Below, one piece after another: positions 12,940 through 21,159 of a DNA stretch of 26,965 bases. The DNA lies in IMG/VR virus record IMGVR_UViG_3300044641_006043, positions 1-26,965 of that record, one strand, 5' to 3'. A program made the position numbers and the translations under genes. Within the stretch, counting starts at the first letter, position 1; each line of letters starts with the position of its first letter. The notes beneath the pieces are model-generated. The model ran no database searches. It worked only from the letters and a program-made list of their open reading frames with translations, and was not told the DNA's origin. Origin of the DNA: a virus.

Positions 12940-13281
12940 ATGCCCGTTCCTGTACGCGCCATTGATCGCCTGCGCAAGGCGGCCAACCTGGAGCCAACTA
13001 AAAAGACCGTCGAACTGTCTGACGGAAGCAAATTTGAAATGTGGGTAACACCGCTGACGATGGCCGAGCGTGAGCGTGCCGAAAAGCAAGCCAAGTCAAA
13101 CGACGCCAACGCTTTCGCACTGCAACTGCTGCTCAACAAAGCCCAGGACGAATCTGGCGCGAAGCTTTTCGCAGCCGGTGAAATCGACGTGCTCAAGAAC
13201 GAAGTGAAGGACAAGGACCTGCAGGCCCTGATGCTTGCGATCATCGTTGACGACTCCGAGCCCCTGGACCCAAAGAACTAA
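12940..13281 (+). CDS. tail assembly chaperone, short form (G-like)
   Basis: A 113-residue protein read in the zero frame. It starts VRAIDRLRKAANLEPTKKTV and has a small N-terminal domain (ELSDGSKFEMWVTPLTMAER) followed by a helical region (EKQAKSNDANAFALQLLLNK, then VKDKDLQALMLAIIVDD). In siphophages the gene between tube and tape measure makes a chaperone that coats the tape measure during tail assembly. It ends at TAA 13279-13281, 4 bases beyond the slippery heptamer. Most ribosomes should stop here; a fraction slips into the GT frame. Confidence 0.85.
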   Translation: MPVPVRAIDRLRKAANLEPTKKTVELSDGSKFEMWVTPLTMAERERAEKQAKSNDANAFALQLLLNKAQDESGAKLFAAGEIDVLKNEVKDKDLQALMLAIIVDDSEPLDPKN

Positions 13282-13466
13282 GCGCCGAAATACGCAAGGA
13301 CAACTGGCTCCTATTGCAATTCGGCGTCGCCAAGGAACTCGGCAAAAGTCTGCACGAGATCCGCACTACGATGACCGCCGAGGAAATACTCGGCTGGAGC
13401 GCTTACTTCCAGATCCTCAACGAGGACCAGGAAAAGGCGATGGAAAAGGCCAAACGCCGCCGCTAA
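12940..13466 (+). CDS. tail assembly chaperone, frameshifted long form (GT-like)
   Basis: A -1 slip on C-CCA-AAG (13269-13275) joins residues 1-112 of the short form to 63 residues read in the next frame, giving about 175 residues. The new part reads ELSAEIRKDNWLLLQFGVAK, then ELGKSLHEIRTTMTAEEILG, WSAYFQILNEDQEK and a basic end (AMEKAKRRR). The EIRTTMTAEEILGW....L pattern is the known T-domain signature of tail chaperones. The frame has no good independent start covering the whole segment, and its codon use is normal for the phage. Conserved frameshifting at this gene is established for lambda and many siphophages; the ratio here is unknown. Confidence 0.85.
13269..13275 (+). other. -1 programmed frameshift site (CCCAAAG)
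   Basis: C-CCA-AAG is an X-XXY-YYZ heptamer in the zero frame of the chaperone gene, four bases before the TAA stop. After the slip, tRNAs for Pro and Lys can re-pair with CCC and AAA. No strong downstream pseudoknot is obvious to the eye. Confidence 0.85.
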
Positions 13467-13481
13467 CCCGGCGGCTTTTTT
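13456..13481 (+). terminator. rho-independent terminator overlapping the GT stop codon
   Basis: GCCGCCG and CGGCGGC form a 7-bp stem around CTAACC, followed by TTTTTT. The TAA stop of the GT frame lies inside the loop. The left arm encodes the basic end of the protein. Confidence 0.92.
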
Positions 13482-13484
13482 GTC

Positions 13485-13493
13485 GCGTAAACT
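13485..13493 (+). promoter_or_regulatory. -10-like element before the tape-measure gene
   Basis: GCGTAAACT, followed by GAAGTA, resembles the elements at 5206 and 10064. It follows a terminator and precedes the GTG start at 13521 by 27 bases. Confidence 0.3.
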
Positions 13494-13520
13494 GAAGTAC
13501 CAGACTGCGAATGAAACGCC

Positions 13521-16217
13521 GTGGCTGCCTACAGAGCCGATATTGAAATTGGCGTAAAGGGCATAAGGTTTTTAGACGAACTACAAAACAAGCTCACGCA
13601 AGTATCTAAATCCATTGAGGACTTAAATAGACAGACAGTTGTAGTGCGTAGAACTATAGCCGGAGCAGCTTCTGCCACACCTCTAGGTCCTGGCGGTGCC
13701 GGTGTAACCTCTGCTAGCGCTCAATCCGCTGCTTTTGCAGTAGAAAAGCGTATCAGTGAGTTACGGCGAGCGGATGCACAAGCTGAATTAAAAAGTGTAA
13801 AAGATCGTGCTTTTGCTGAAAACTTTATTAGTAGTGTTATATCTAAAAGATTACAAGTAAAACAACAGGAACTTGCCACAGAACAAAGAATAACGGCAGA
13901 GCAACAAAAACAAGCAGCTGCAGCGTTTAAATCTAGAGCCGGCAGTGCCGCAAGTAATGCAATTATTGGCGGCGCATTCCCATTACTATTTGGCCAAGGC
14001 GCCGGAGCGGCTGTTGGCGGCGGATTAGGTGGTGCTTTAGGTGGGGCATTCGGCGGAACCTTAGGTTTTGGTCTTTCTTTGATTGGCACAGCTATTGGCC
14101 AAGCTATTGATGATGCTCAAAAACTAAATAGAGAACTCTTAGGATTAAATGGTAGTCTGTCTTCTACAGGAGATACATCTACTACTACAGCATCAGATAT
14201 ATCCAAACTTGCATCGCAGTTAGGAATAGCAAAAGACGAAGCTCTTAAGCTTGTAGCAGCTTTTTCTGAGTTTGGTTCTGCTTCTGTAAGAGAATCTCTA
14301 GCCGCCAGTTTTGGAGCTGTAGGAGGAGAAGAGGCTTTTAATGCTCTAGCTGCCGCTATCGATAATAAGTCAACGCTAGAAGCTATCGTAAAATTACGAG
14401 ATACCATTACAGATACTCAGGCTAAAGAAGCTTTAAAGCAGCTTGAGATAAACGGATCTGCTACAGCAAATATATTTCTACAGGAGCGTCTAATTAAACT
14501 TCAGGAACAAAAACTTATTAAACAGGCAGAAGAAGTAACTATACTTGACCGTATTCTTGCAGGTTTTGCCGCTTTAGGATCACAAGGTCAATTTATTGAT
14601 CCAGGCACATTCGGTAAAGAACGAGCTGCTGATGTACGCAAAGCGGCTGCGGAACGTAAAAAAGCACAGCAACAAGCTCTCCAAGATACGCGAAACTTCT
14701 TACTGGAAGTAAACAGACTTAACGAAAAATTTACCACTAAATCTAAAAAAGCTCCAAAAGGTCCAAAAGGTCCTGAAGATCGTACAGTATCTTTACGAGC
14801 TGATTTGGACGCTTTACGCAGTATCGGTGATGCAGAGGACCGTATCCGCGATCTGCGTTTTACTGGACAGGACGCTTTAGCTGTACAAGAACAAACCGCT
14901 AAAACTCTTGCGGACATTGAGAGAGATCGTGTAAAGCAACTGGAACAGGCAAATTTTGCTAGTGAGAAATTTACAATTAACGAGATTGCAAGAGAGCGTT
15001 CTCTGCAAGCGCAGCGTGTAGCAGCCGACGAGTTAAGACAAATTGAATTTGACCGTGTAAAAAAAGCACTTGAAGCTAAAAACGCAGTCGAAGAAGCTAC
15101 GCAACCAATTCTTGAAGTCAGTCGCCAACAAAGAATACAGCTAGAAGACGCTAAAAAGTTTAACCAGTTAGTACGTGAAGGCATTCTTCCGGCTGAGGCT
15201 GAGCGGTTAATCAACTTCCAGCGCCTTGTAGAAAGTGAGCTGCAAAGTCTTGACACTACGATCGCCAGGAATGAAGCTCGAGTAACAGAATTAGAAACTG
15301 AAGTACAAGCACTTGAAGTTAAAGCAGATGCTGTTGCTTTGGAAAAAGGTGTAACAGACGAGATATTTGCGCAAATCCAAGCCCGTGGCGGGAATATCAA
15401 CAAAATCAGAGAAGAAATTGATGCTCTTCGTGCTCGCCGCGAAGCGATCGCTGGCGCAGCGGCTGCAGGTCCTGGCGCAGCGCCCACAAATCAAGAGCGT
15501 CTCCAGAGCGAAATCGGTCAGCTCCAGGGTCAGTTAAACCAGCTTGTCGATCCAGTCAATCAGCTTGTTATCGGCGCCCAAGCGATCGGCGACGCTTTCG
15601 GTCAATCCTTCCGCGACATCATCAGCGGCACGGTCCCAGTCCAACAGGCCCTGTCCAATTTCTTCGGGCAGATTGCATCCAGCTTCCTTGACAACGCGGC
15701 CCAGATCATCGCCGCCCAACTCCAGATCTTCGTCTTGCAGACACTGTTGGGTTTTGCCGGTGGAGCAGCAAAAAGTGGTGGTGGTGGCGGACTCGGCAAT
15801 CTAATTTCCGGTTTCCGACAGTACAACTTTGAAGGTTTTTCTGCTTCTTTTGCAGAAGGCGGCTTTGTCACTGGCCCCACCAATGCAATCATCGGCGAAG
15901 GCGGCGAAGCGGAATACGTCATTCCCGCCAGCAAGATGAACGCCGCGATGGCTCGCTATTCAAAAGGTGTCCGCGGCGACGCGGTTATTGCTGGCGAAGG
16001 TGGTTCTGCCCAGGCCGCTGCAGTCAGCGCCGGCCCGATGGAGCCCATCGATGTCCGCTACAGCGTGGAGCGCATCAACAACGTGGACTACGTGACCACC
16101 GATCAGTTCCAGCGTGGACTGGCGCAAGCGGCGCAGCAAGGTGCCGTGCAAGGCGAACGCCGCGCTTTGCGTACGCTTAGTAATAGCCCAGCCAATCGCC
16201 GTCGCATCGGTCTCTAA
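13521..16217 (+). CDS. tail tape measure protein
   Basis: The 898-residue protein sets tail length and is ejected at infection. It starts at GTG 13521. Long coiled coils dominate (about residues 75-140, 330-420 and 430-640). Residues ~146-195 form a glycine-rich hydrophobic segment (NAIIGGAFPLLFGQGAG and on), a motif known in tape measures that may insert into the host membrane. A second hydrophobic stretch near 715-745 (AAQIIAAQLQIFVLQTLLGF) precedes FAEGGFVTGPTNAIIGEGGE and AEYVIPASKM, the typical C-terminal motif of tape measures. Codon use is AT-rich up to about 15370 and GC-rich after it, suggesting a mosaic gene. Confidence 0.93.
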   Translation: MAAYRADIEIGVKGIRFLDELQNKLTQVSKSIEDLNRQTVVVRRTIAGAASATPLGPGGAGVTSASAQSAAFAVEKRISELRRADAQAELKSVKDRAFAENFISSVISKRLQVKQQELATEQRITAEQQKQAAAAFKSRAGSAASNAIIGGAFPLLFGQGAGAAVGGGLGGALGGAFGGTLGFGLSLIGTAIGQAIDDAQKLNRELLGLNGSLSSTGDTSTTTASDISKLASQLGIAKDEALKLVAAFSEFGSASVRESLAASFGAVGGEEAFNALAAAIDNKSTLEAIVKLRDTITDTQAKEALKQLEINGSATANIFLQERLIKLQEQKLIKQAEEVTILDRILAGFAALGSQGQFIDPGTFGKERAADVRKAAAERKKAQQQALQDTRNFLLEVNRLNEKFTTKSKKAPKGPKGPEDRTVSLRADLDALRSIGDAEDRIRDLRFTGQDALAVQEQTAKTLADIERDRVKQLEQANFASEKFTINEIARERSLQAQRVAADELRQIEFDRVKKALEAKNAVEEATQPILEVSRQQRIQLEDAKKFNQLVREGILPAEAERLINFQRLVESELQSLDTTIARNEARVTELETEVQALEVKADAVALEKGVTDEIFAQIQARGGNINKIREEIDALRARREAIAGAAAAGPGAAPTNQERLQSEIGQLQGQLNQLVDPVNQLVIGAQAIGDAFGQSFRDIISGTVPVQQALSNFFGQIASSFLDNAAQIIAAQLQIFVLQTLLGFAGGAAKSGGGGGLGNLISGFRQYNFEGFSASFAEGGFVTGPTNAIIGEGGEAEYVIPASKMNAAMARYSKGVRGDAVIAGEGGSAQAAAVSAGPMEPIDVRYSVERINNVDYVTTDQFQRGLAQAAQQGAVQGERRALRTLSNSPANRRRIGL
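15444..15451. other. HIP1 octamer
   Basis: GCGATCGC is the highly iterated palindrome of many cyanobacterial genomes. I saw a single copy in the window, in the GC-rich 3' part of the tape-measure gene. It weakly supports a cyanobacterial link. Confidence 0.4.
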
Positions 16218-16669
16218 TGGAATTTGCCTACGGCCACCTATTAGATGTTGGCCCTTCCGGGCAGGCCGCCCGCTTCCGCTTCCAGAACTACGCCATCGCC
16301 CAAAACGTAAGCGGCTACATGTTCCTCGGCTTCGGCTTCGGTGGAGCAGTCGCAACGCTGCAGGGCGACAACCTAGACGCGACGCTGCAGCTGCCTAATA
16401 CAGACATGACCCGCGCCTGGGCAACGCAAGCGCTGGAAAACCTCTGGGTCGCCAAGGTCACCACGATTTTGTGGGAGCCCAGCACCGGCGCTGTCCAGCG
16501 GAATTTGTACCAGTATTTCGGCAGCTGCGCCAGCGGTGGCTGGGACGAAACGACCTTGCAGATCAGCCTTAACTCTGTGCTGGATTCAGTGCAGGCAAAC
16601 GTACCGGCCCGCCGTCTATCCCGCAGCTTGGTGGGCAACATTCCATTTACAGCGCAGATTCGTGTGTGA
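16217..16669 (+). CDS. minor tail protein (DUF1833-like)
   Basis: A 150-residue, beta-rich protein that overlaps the tape-measure stop by one base. It has the build of proteins found between tape measure and NlpC/P60 genes (M/L position in lambda): GQAARFRFQNYAIAQNV, GYMFLGFGFGGAVATLQGDN, LQLPNTDMTRAWATQALENL and WVAKVTTILWEPSTGAVQRN. The second part (ASGGWDETTLQISLNSVLDS followed by VQANVPARRLS) resembles DUF1833. It should lie near the tail tip. The family call is tentative; the tail role is supported by context. Confidence 0.7.
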   Translation: MEFAYGHLLDVGPSGQAARFRFQNYAIAQNVSGYMFLGFGFGGAVATLQGDNLDATLQLPNTDMTRAWATQALENLWVAKVTTILWEPSTGAVQRNLYQYFGSCASGGWDETTLQISLNSVLDSVQANVPARRLSRSLVGNIPFTAQIRV

Positions 16670-17006
16670 CCATCTGATCGGCAGGCCCTACGAATACGGC
16701 GGCAATGACTGCATCCGGCTCGTGATCGACGCCCTGAACGACATGGGCATGAACCCGCCGCCGTTCAATCCCAGCTGGTACGAGATGACGCCCCGGCAGG
16801 TGCTTCAAGACCTGCGAAGGTTTTGCACTGTGATTGACGAGCCCATCTACGATGGGGACATTGCAATCTTGACAGCGGCTCCGCTGGCTTTTGGGGTGAC
16901 ATGGCAGACGGGAATTCTGTACATCAACAACCTGACCAAAAGCGTGGATTGGAAACCGGCGTCCGTCCTTTCGATCCGCCGCTCTTACCGTTTGAAATCG
17001 CGTTAA
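16662..17006 (+). CDS. NlpC/P60-like tail-tip protein without a visible catalytic His
   Basis: I start this 114-residue protein at GTG 16662, which overlaps the previous gene by 8 bases; the frame is open further upstream but not coding. HLIGRPYEYGGNDCIRLV carries the Cys of the NlpC/P60 (C40) active site (Cys17). A helix and PSWYEMTPRQVLQDLRRF follow, then YDGDIAIL, the conserved G-D strand. Where peptidases have H-V/A-G-I, this reads VTWQTGILYINN, and the only His in the protein is near the N-terminus. It sits at the K position of lambda-like tails. The fold call is good; activity on peptidoglycan is doubtful. Confidence 0.75.
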   Translation: MCDHLIGRPYEYGGNDCIRLVIDALNDMGMNPPPFNPSWYEMTPRQVLQDLRRFCTVIDEPIYDGDIAILTAAPLAFGVTWQTGILYINNLTKSVDWKPASVLSIRRSYRLKSR

Positions 17007-20000
17007 TCGAAACGCTTGGTTGCACGGAAGAGGAATATCGCAAATTCATACGCCACGCTCAGCTACGGGCTCGTGTCCGCCCTGCTGAATACGAACATAT
17101 TCCAGAGATTGATAATGAAGTCGGAACAATTATTGCTGTCGTCAGCCTTGTTATTGGTTTGGCCAGTACAGCAGTCAGCATTTTGCTGGCACCAAAAGTA
17201 CCAACGCTCGAAAATCAGCCGCGGATCCGAAACCGTCAACTCTCCGATCAGATTGGCCCAACGCGCTTCAATCAAACAACAAGCTTCGACAACGTAAGCA
17301 GCCTCGCTGAATACAATCAGCCCATTCCCATTCCTTTCGGCAAGCGGGATGTAGGCGCGGATAGTTTAAGCACTGGCGGCATCATCATTGCCCCCGCTCT
17401 TGTCTGGAGCCGCTTATTCGCCAATGGCTCGTTTCAGTCTTACGAAGGCATTTATGTTGCCGGACAGTTTGGGCTTACAACTCCACAACTAGGCGGCATT
17501 CGTGTTGGCACCACTGCCCTATCAATTCTTAATAACAACGAATATGCCTTGTACTGGTCTTCCAAAGCAGGAAGCAACAGGCCGAGTGCAATTATTGCTG
17601 GCTCATCTAGCGCCACGCTAGGCCGCCAAGTTTTCACCTCGCCTACAGCCGACGGCCAATTCAGCAGCGGGTTTTCTTTTGCCTACAACCCGCAAAACCA
17701 GTCGCAGTTCGGTACTTTCTCGCCAATACAAAACGGTACGGCATTCCGATTTAACTGGGAGATTGTTAGTGCTCCTGAAGCTTCGACGCTTGGCTCTGAA
17801 AACCAAGAACAACGCGCTGAAATTAAAGCGCGTCGCAGAAAGATTGCTGGCGCAAAAGCTGATGTACTAACTCTTTTTGATGATCAGACTGCCGAGTCGA
17901 TTGCAGCAGTAGGCCAGCCCGGCGTGGGACGGCAATACTCCAAGCGGATGGGCATCACGAGAATCAATGGACAGCCGTATTCAGTTCGCACGTTTGTAAA
18001 CGTAACCGTCGGAGCTACAGCAGTATTTACAATCAATCCCGAAAACTGGGACGCTTTTGCGGCATCTGATTTTAAAGACACAGAAGTAAATCTCACAGAT
18101 CTTGAGTCTTCTGCTGATGCTTGGCGCACACGAGCAGACGATATTTTGACCGTTGGATCTCGTTGGATTATTGGTGGAACTGTTTGGGTCGTAGAAAGCC
18201 GCACAGGCAGCATTCCCAGTAGCCAAGTCAACGTAAACCTTCGTTGCACAGAAGTTATCGGCACAGGCCAGATCGGAGCTGCTGGCACACGCGCCATTAC
18301 TGAGGCACTAGCCGGTTACGACGGCCGCGATTTTGACCCCAATACCAATATCGGTACAGGCTTCTATCCCCTATGCCGTTACAGCGAAGCGGCTATTCGA
18401 CCTGTTCGCAGAGACACGGAAGTAATCGAAATCGGCATTAAGAGCCAAGTTTGGAATCGCGCTAGCGGTCTGACAAATTTCAACGCTCTTGTGACTCCGG
18501 CCAAGTTGCTGAGACTGGATCAAAAGAACATTGCAATTACAACTCCACGACTTGATCGCTATTTCGCACGTAGTTCGTTCTTCTCAATCCTGGTACGTCC
18601 AGTCCAAAAGTTTGGGCAAGGAGAACGTGCATGGGTACGAATCCCTATCTTTTTCTGCGTTACCGGAAGCGCTCCAATCGATCAATTTAACTTGGTCCGG
18701 ATTCGCCCTCGTGTCACTGATTACTACGAATATCGAATTGTTCCGTCGCCTGGCGCCCAAGTCAATCCACCTACCAGCGACGACAGCAGCCAGAGTGCAG
18801 TCCAAAGCCAGCTGGTTCTGCAGTTAGATGCCGAAGGAATCCTCGGCGATACAAACTTTGGCCAAGACTATTCGACCGCTTATGGCGCATTCCGTATTAG
18901 CACCAAAGGCAAGTTAATCGCAGTCGGTGAATTAACAAAAAATAAAGAACTAACCACCAATGCGAGCACTGCCTTTACGGGTGGAACACCTACAACTCCG
19001 GGCACAACTACAACTACAAATACCCCTACAGCCGTCACATTCCTTAGCAGCAGCCCAACTCCTGTAGCTGCATTTAGATTTCCCGATAATGCAGTTTATT
19101 TTGAGCTTTTTGGTGATCCCAGAACAGCAGTAGTCGGCACAGTTAAATCTACAACATTTACTGTCACTCAAGCAACTAGAACCATCACCATACGCGCAGC
19201 AGCAACCCTTGTTAACGGCATTGCTGGTACGGGCACTAACGCAAATCTAAGCCAAGACTATGTGACGCTTACTGGTACCACAAGGGTCTGGAGAAATATA
19301 ACCTATTCGGTACAATCCTTTACAGGTGATTGGCCATTAAATACCCCCTTTGACTATACAAGAACATTATCCGCTGGAAACGTATTTAGGACAAGCTCAG
19401 TTTCAAGTGTGACGTTTAAATTCAGTATCTCTAATGTTTCAACTACAACTAGCACTGGCAGCCCAACGCCTAATACGCCTACATCACCGGATGGCGTATC
19501 TCGGGCGGCGCGAATTTTTGAGCAGCAATCCCAACTAGCTGATGTCAGCTTCTACCAAGAACTAACAAAATCCAACGAGTCGGGGCCAGAGCATGAAGTC
19601 GTCTACATCAATGAATACATTGCCAACCAAACACCAGCGAACTACACCGATCTTTCTACACTGGCCATCGCTGTTAAATCCAGTGGTCAAATCGGCAGCG
19701 TGGGTCAAATCCGTGCTTGGCTGCCTAGCGGCATCAATGTTCCACGCCTAATCGATAGCGGTACTGGCCCAAGCAACCTGTTTGCCGACCTGCTGTACTA
19801 CCTGCTGCTGGATCAGTCACAAGGTGTAGGCAACATTGTTCCAGAAGAACTGATCGATACTCAGTCGCTGCAGATTACCGCTCGTTTCCTGCGGGCAAAC
19901 AAGATCTTCTACGACGGCGTGATCGAAGACAGCGAAGCTCTGCGCTCGTTCATTTTCAACCTCGCGCCCCTACAACTCTGCAACTTCACAATCAAAAACG

Positions 20001-20785
20001 GTCGTTTCGGCCTGATTCCAGCGCTGCCCTACGACAGCAATTTCAATATCAGCACACGCCCAGTTCCAGTCGAACAGATCTTCACCTCGGGCAACATCAT
20101 CGAGGATTCGCTGCAGCTGCAGTACATCGATATCGCCCAGCGGACAAACTTCCGCGCTCTAGTCACCTGGCGCCAAACAGTTGACAACGATCTACCCACC
20201 CAAGCTTCGGTGATTGTCGACTGGGCCGATGTAGTCAGCAACGACCGCCCGCCAACTCAGCAGGTTTTCGATCTGACCGACTTCTGTACCAACCGCGAAC
20301 AGGCTTTGCGGACTGCCCGCTTCCTGTTGAGCATCCGCCGCCGGGTCACTCAAACCGTGACCTTCAAAACAGTGCCGGACGCACTCAGCATCCAACCCGG
20401 CTCATACATCCGTGTGATGACAACAGCCACAACGTTCAACGCCAACACAAACGGCGTAATCACCGACGCTGGATCCCTGGTAACGATCAACCCCCTGCCG
20501 AATGGCACGTATAACGCAATGGTCTACAACCCCACAACACAAGAAACATTTGAACGCTCTCTAACAATTTCAAATAACACCGTTAGCGATCCTGCCCTGC
20601 GTGGGACACTGTTCACGCTGATGAGCCAGCAAAACAGCAGCAGCATTTACCAAGTCGAACAGCTGACTTTGGATGAAGACGGTCTGATCAACGTATCCGC
20701 GATCCAAGTACCCGTCGATTCCTCTGGAGCTAGCATTGTTGCAAAGGACGTGCTGACTCCCGGCAACTTTACGTACACCGAGTGA
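16949..20785 (+). CDS. J-like central tail-tip protein
   Basis: The frame is open from ATG 16901, but I prefer TTG 16949, shortly before RPFDPPLLPFEIALIETLG, giving about 1278 residues; the start is uncertain. The protein forms the tail tip and contacts host receptor and membrane. A hydrophobic helix lies at 17114-17203 (TIIAVVSLVIGLASTAVSIL), like lambda gpI, so an I-J fusion is possible. Hub-like beta domains follow (IPIPFGKRDVGAD; LCRYSEAAIRPVRRDTEVIE). At 18976-19497 an extra domain stands between two Thr/Ser/Pro-rich linkers. Near the end, VIVDWADVV, DLTDFCTNREQALRTARFLL and TVTFKTVPDALSIQPGSYIR match the Phage-tail_3 family of J proteins. The next gene overlaps the stop. Confidence 0.85.
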   Translation: METGVRPFDPPLLPFEIALIETLGCTEEEYRKFIRHAQLRARVRPAEYEHIPEIDNEVGTIIAVVSLVIGLASTAVSILLAPKVPTLENQPRIRNRQLSDQIGPTRFNQTTSFDNVSSLAEYNQPIPIPFGKRDVGADSLSTGGIIIAPALVWSRLFANGSFQSYEGIYVAGQFGLTTPQLGGIRVGTTALSILNNNEYALYWSSKAGSNRPSAIIAGSSSATLGRQVFTSPTADGQFSSGFSFAYNPQNQSQFGTFSPIQNGTAFRFNWEIVSAPEASTLGSENQEQRAEIKARRRKIAGAKADVLTLFDDQTAESIAAVGQPGVGRQYSKRMGITRINGQPYSVRTFVNVTVGATAVFTINPENWDAFAASDFKDTEVNLTDLESSADAWRTRADDILTVGSRWIIGGTVWVVESRTGSIPSSQVNVNLRCTEVIGTGQIGAAGTRAITEALAGYDGRDFDPNTNIGTGFYPLCRYSEAAIRPVRRDTEVIEIGIKSQVWNRASGLTNFNALVTPAKLLRLDQKNIAITTPRLDRYFARSSFFSILVRPVQKFGQGERAWVRIPIFFCVTGSAPIDQFNLVRIRPRVTDYYEYRIVPSPGAQVNPPTSDDSSQSAVQSQLVLQLDAEGILGDTNFGQDYSTAYGAFRISTKGKLIAVGELTKNKELTTNASTAFTGGTPTTPGTTTTTNTPTAVTFLSSSPTPVAAFRFPDNAVYFELFGDPRTAVVGTVKSTTFTVTQATRTITIRAAATLVNGIAGTGTNANLSQDYVTLTGTTRVWRNITYSVQSFTGDWPLNTPFDYTRTLSAGNVFRTSSVSSVTFKFSISNVSTTTSTGSPTPNTPTSPDGVSRAARIFEQQSQLADVSFYQELTKSNESGPEHEVVYINEYIANQTPANYTDLSTLAIAVKSSGQIGSVGQIRAWLPSGINVPRLIDSGTGPSNLFADLLYYLLLDQSQGVGNIVPEELIDTQSLQITARFLRANKIFYDGVIEDSEALRSFIFNLAPLQLCNFTIKNGRFGLIPALPYDSNFNISTRPVPVEQIFTSGNIIEDSLQLQYIDIAQRTNFRALVTWRQTVDNDLPTQASVIVDWADVVSNDRPPTQQVFDLTDFCTNREQALRTARFLLSIRRRVTQTVTFKTVPDALSIQPGSYIRVMTTATTFNANTNGVITDAGSLVTINPLPNGTYNAMVYNPTTQETFERSLTISNNTVSDPALRGTLFTLMSQQNSSSIYQVEQLTLDEDGLINVSAIQVPVDSSGASIVAKDVLTPGNFTYTE

Positions 20786-21159
20786 TGGCGTTTCCGACCT
20801 TAAAACCAACCGGCCGCGAATTCAATCCTGGCGATTGGCCGACCAAACGGTATAACGCTCAGTCAGGGGCCGAGATCCGCATCCTGTACGGCAACCGCCG
20901 CACCAACGCGACACTCAGCCTGAGCTACGACAACATCACGGATGCCAATGCTCAGTTATTTGTTGAGGACTACGCAGACCAGCTTGGAACATTTCGCACA
21001 TTTACGTTGCCCAGCGATGTGCGAGCTGGGTGGACTGGATCCGCAACTACTATTGATGCCCCGCCCTCAGCTCTCTGGCGCTATGACTCTGCTCCCGTGG
21101 TACAGGCAGTTCGCCCTGGTCGCAGTAGCGTTACAGTAAGTTTGGTGGCTGTAATCTGA
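20785..21159 (+). CDS. minor tail protein
   Basis: A 124-residue protein; ATG 20785 overlaps the J stop by one base (TGATG), and GTG 20782 is an alternative that adds one residue. The sequence FPTLKPTGREFNPGDWPTKR, then GAEIRILYGNRRTNATLSLS, YDNITDANAQLFVEDYADQL and GTFRTFTLP is of a type I have seen next to tip genes in cyanophages. It has a beta core plus one helix. A role in the baseplate or distal tail is likely from context. It is coupled by overlap to genes on both sides. Confidence 0.7.
   Translation: MAFPTLKPTGREFNPGDWPTKRYNAQSGAEIRILYGNRRTNATLSLSYDNITDANAQLFVEDYADQLGTFRTFTLPSDVRAGWTGSATTIDAPPSALWRYDSAPVVQAVRPGRSSVTVSLVAVI

Noticed and set aside
13235-13495. 86-codon plus-strand frame starting with ATG over the chaperone frameshift region
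   Set aside because: It is in the third frame; the meaningful frames are the zero frame and the -1 frame, which carry the G and GT proteins.
14588-15487. 299-codon minus-strand open frame opposite the tape measure
   Set aside because: Ser/Arg/Leu/Cys-rich product with no domain pattern; it is the antisense of coiled-coil codons rich in Glu, Ala and Gln.
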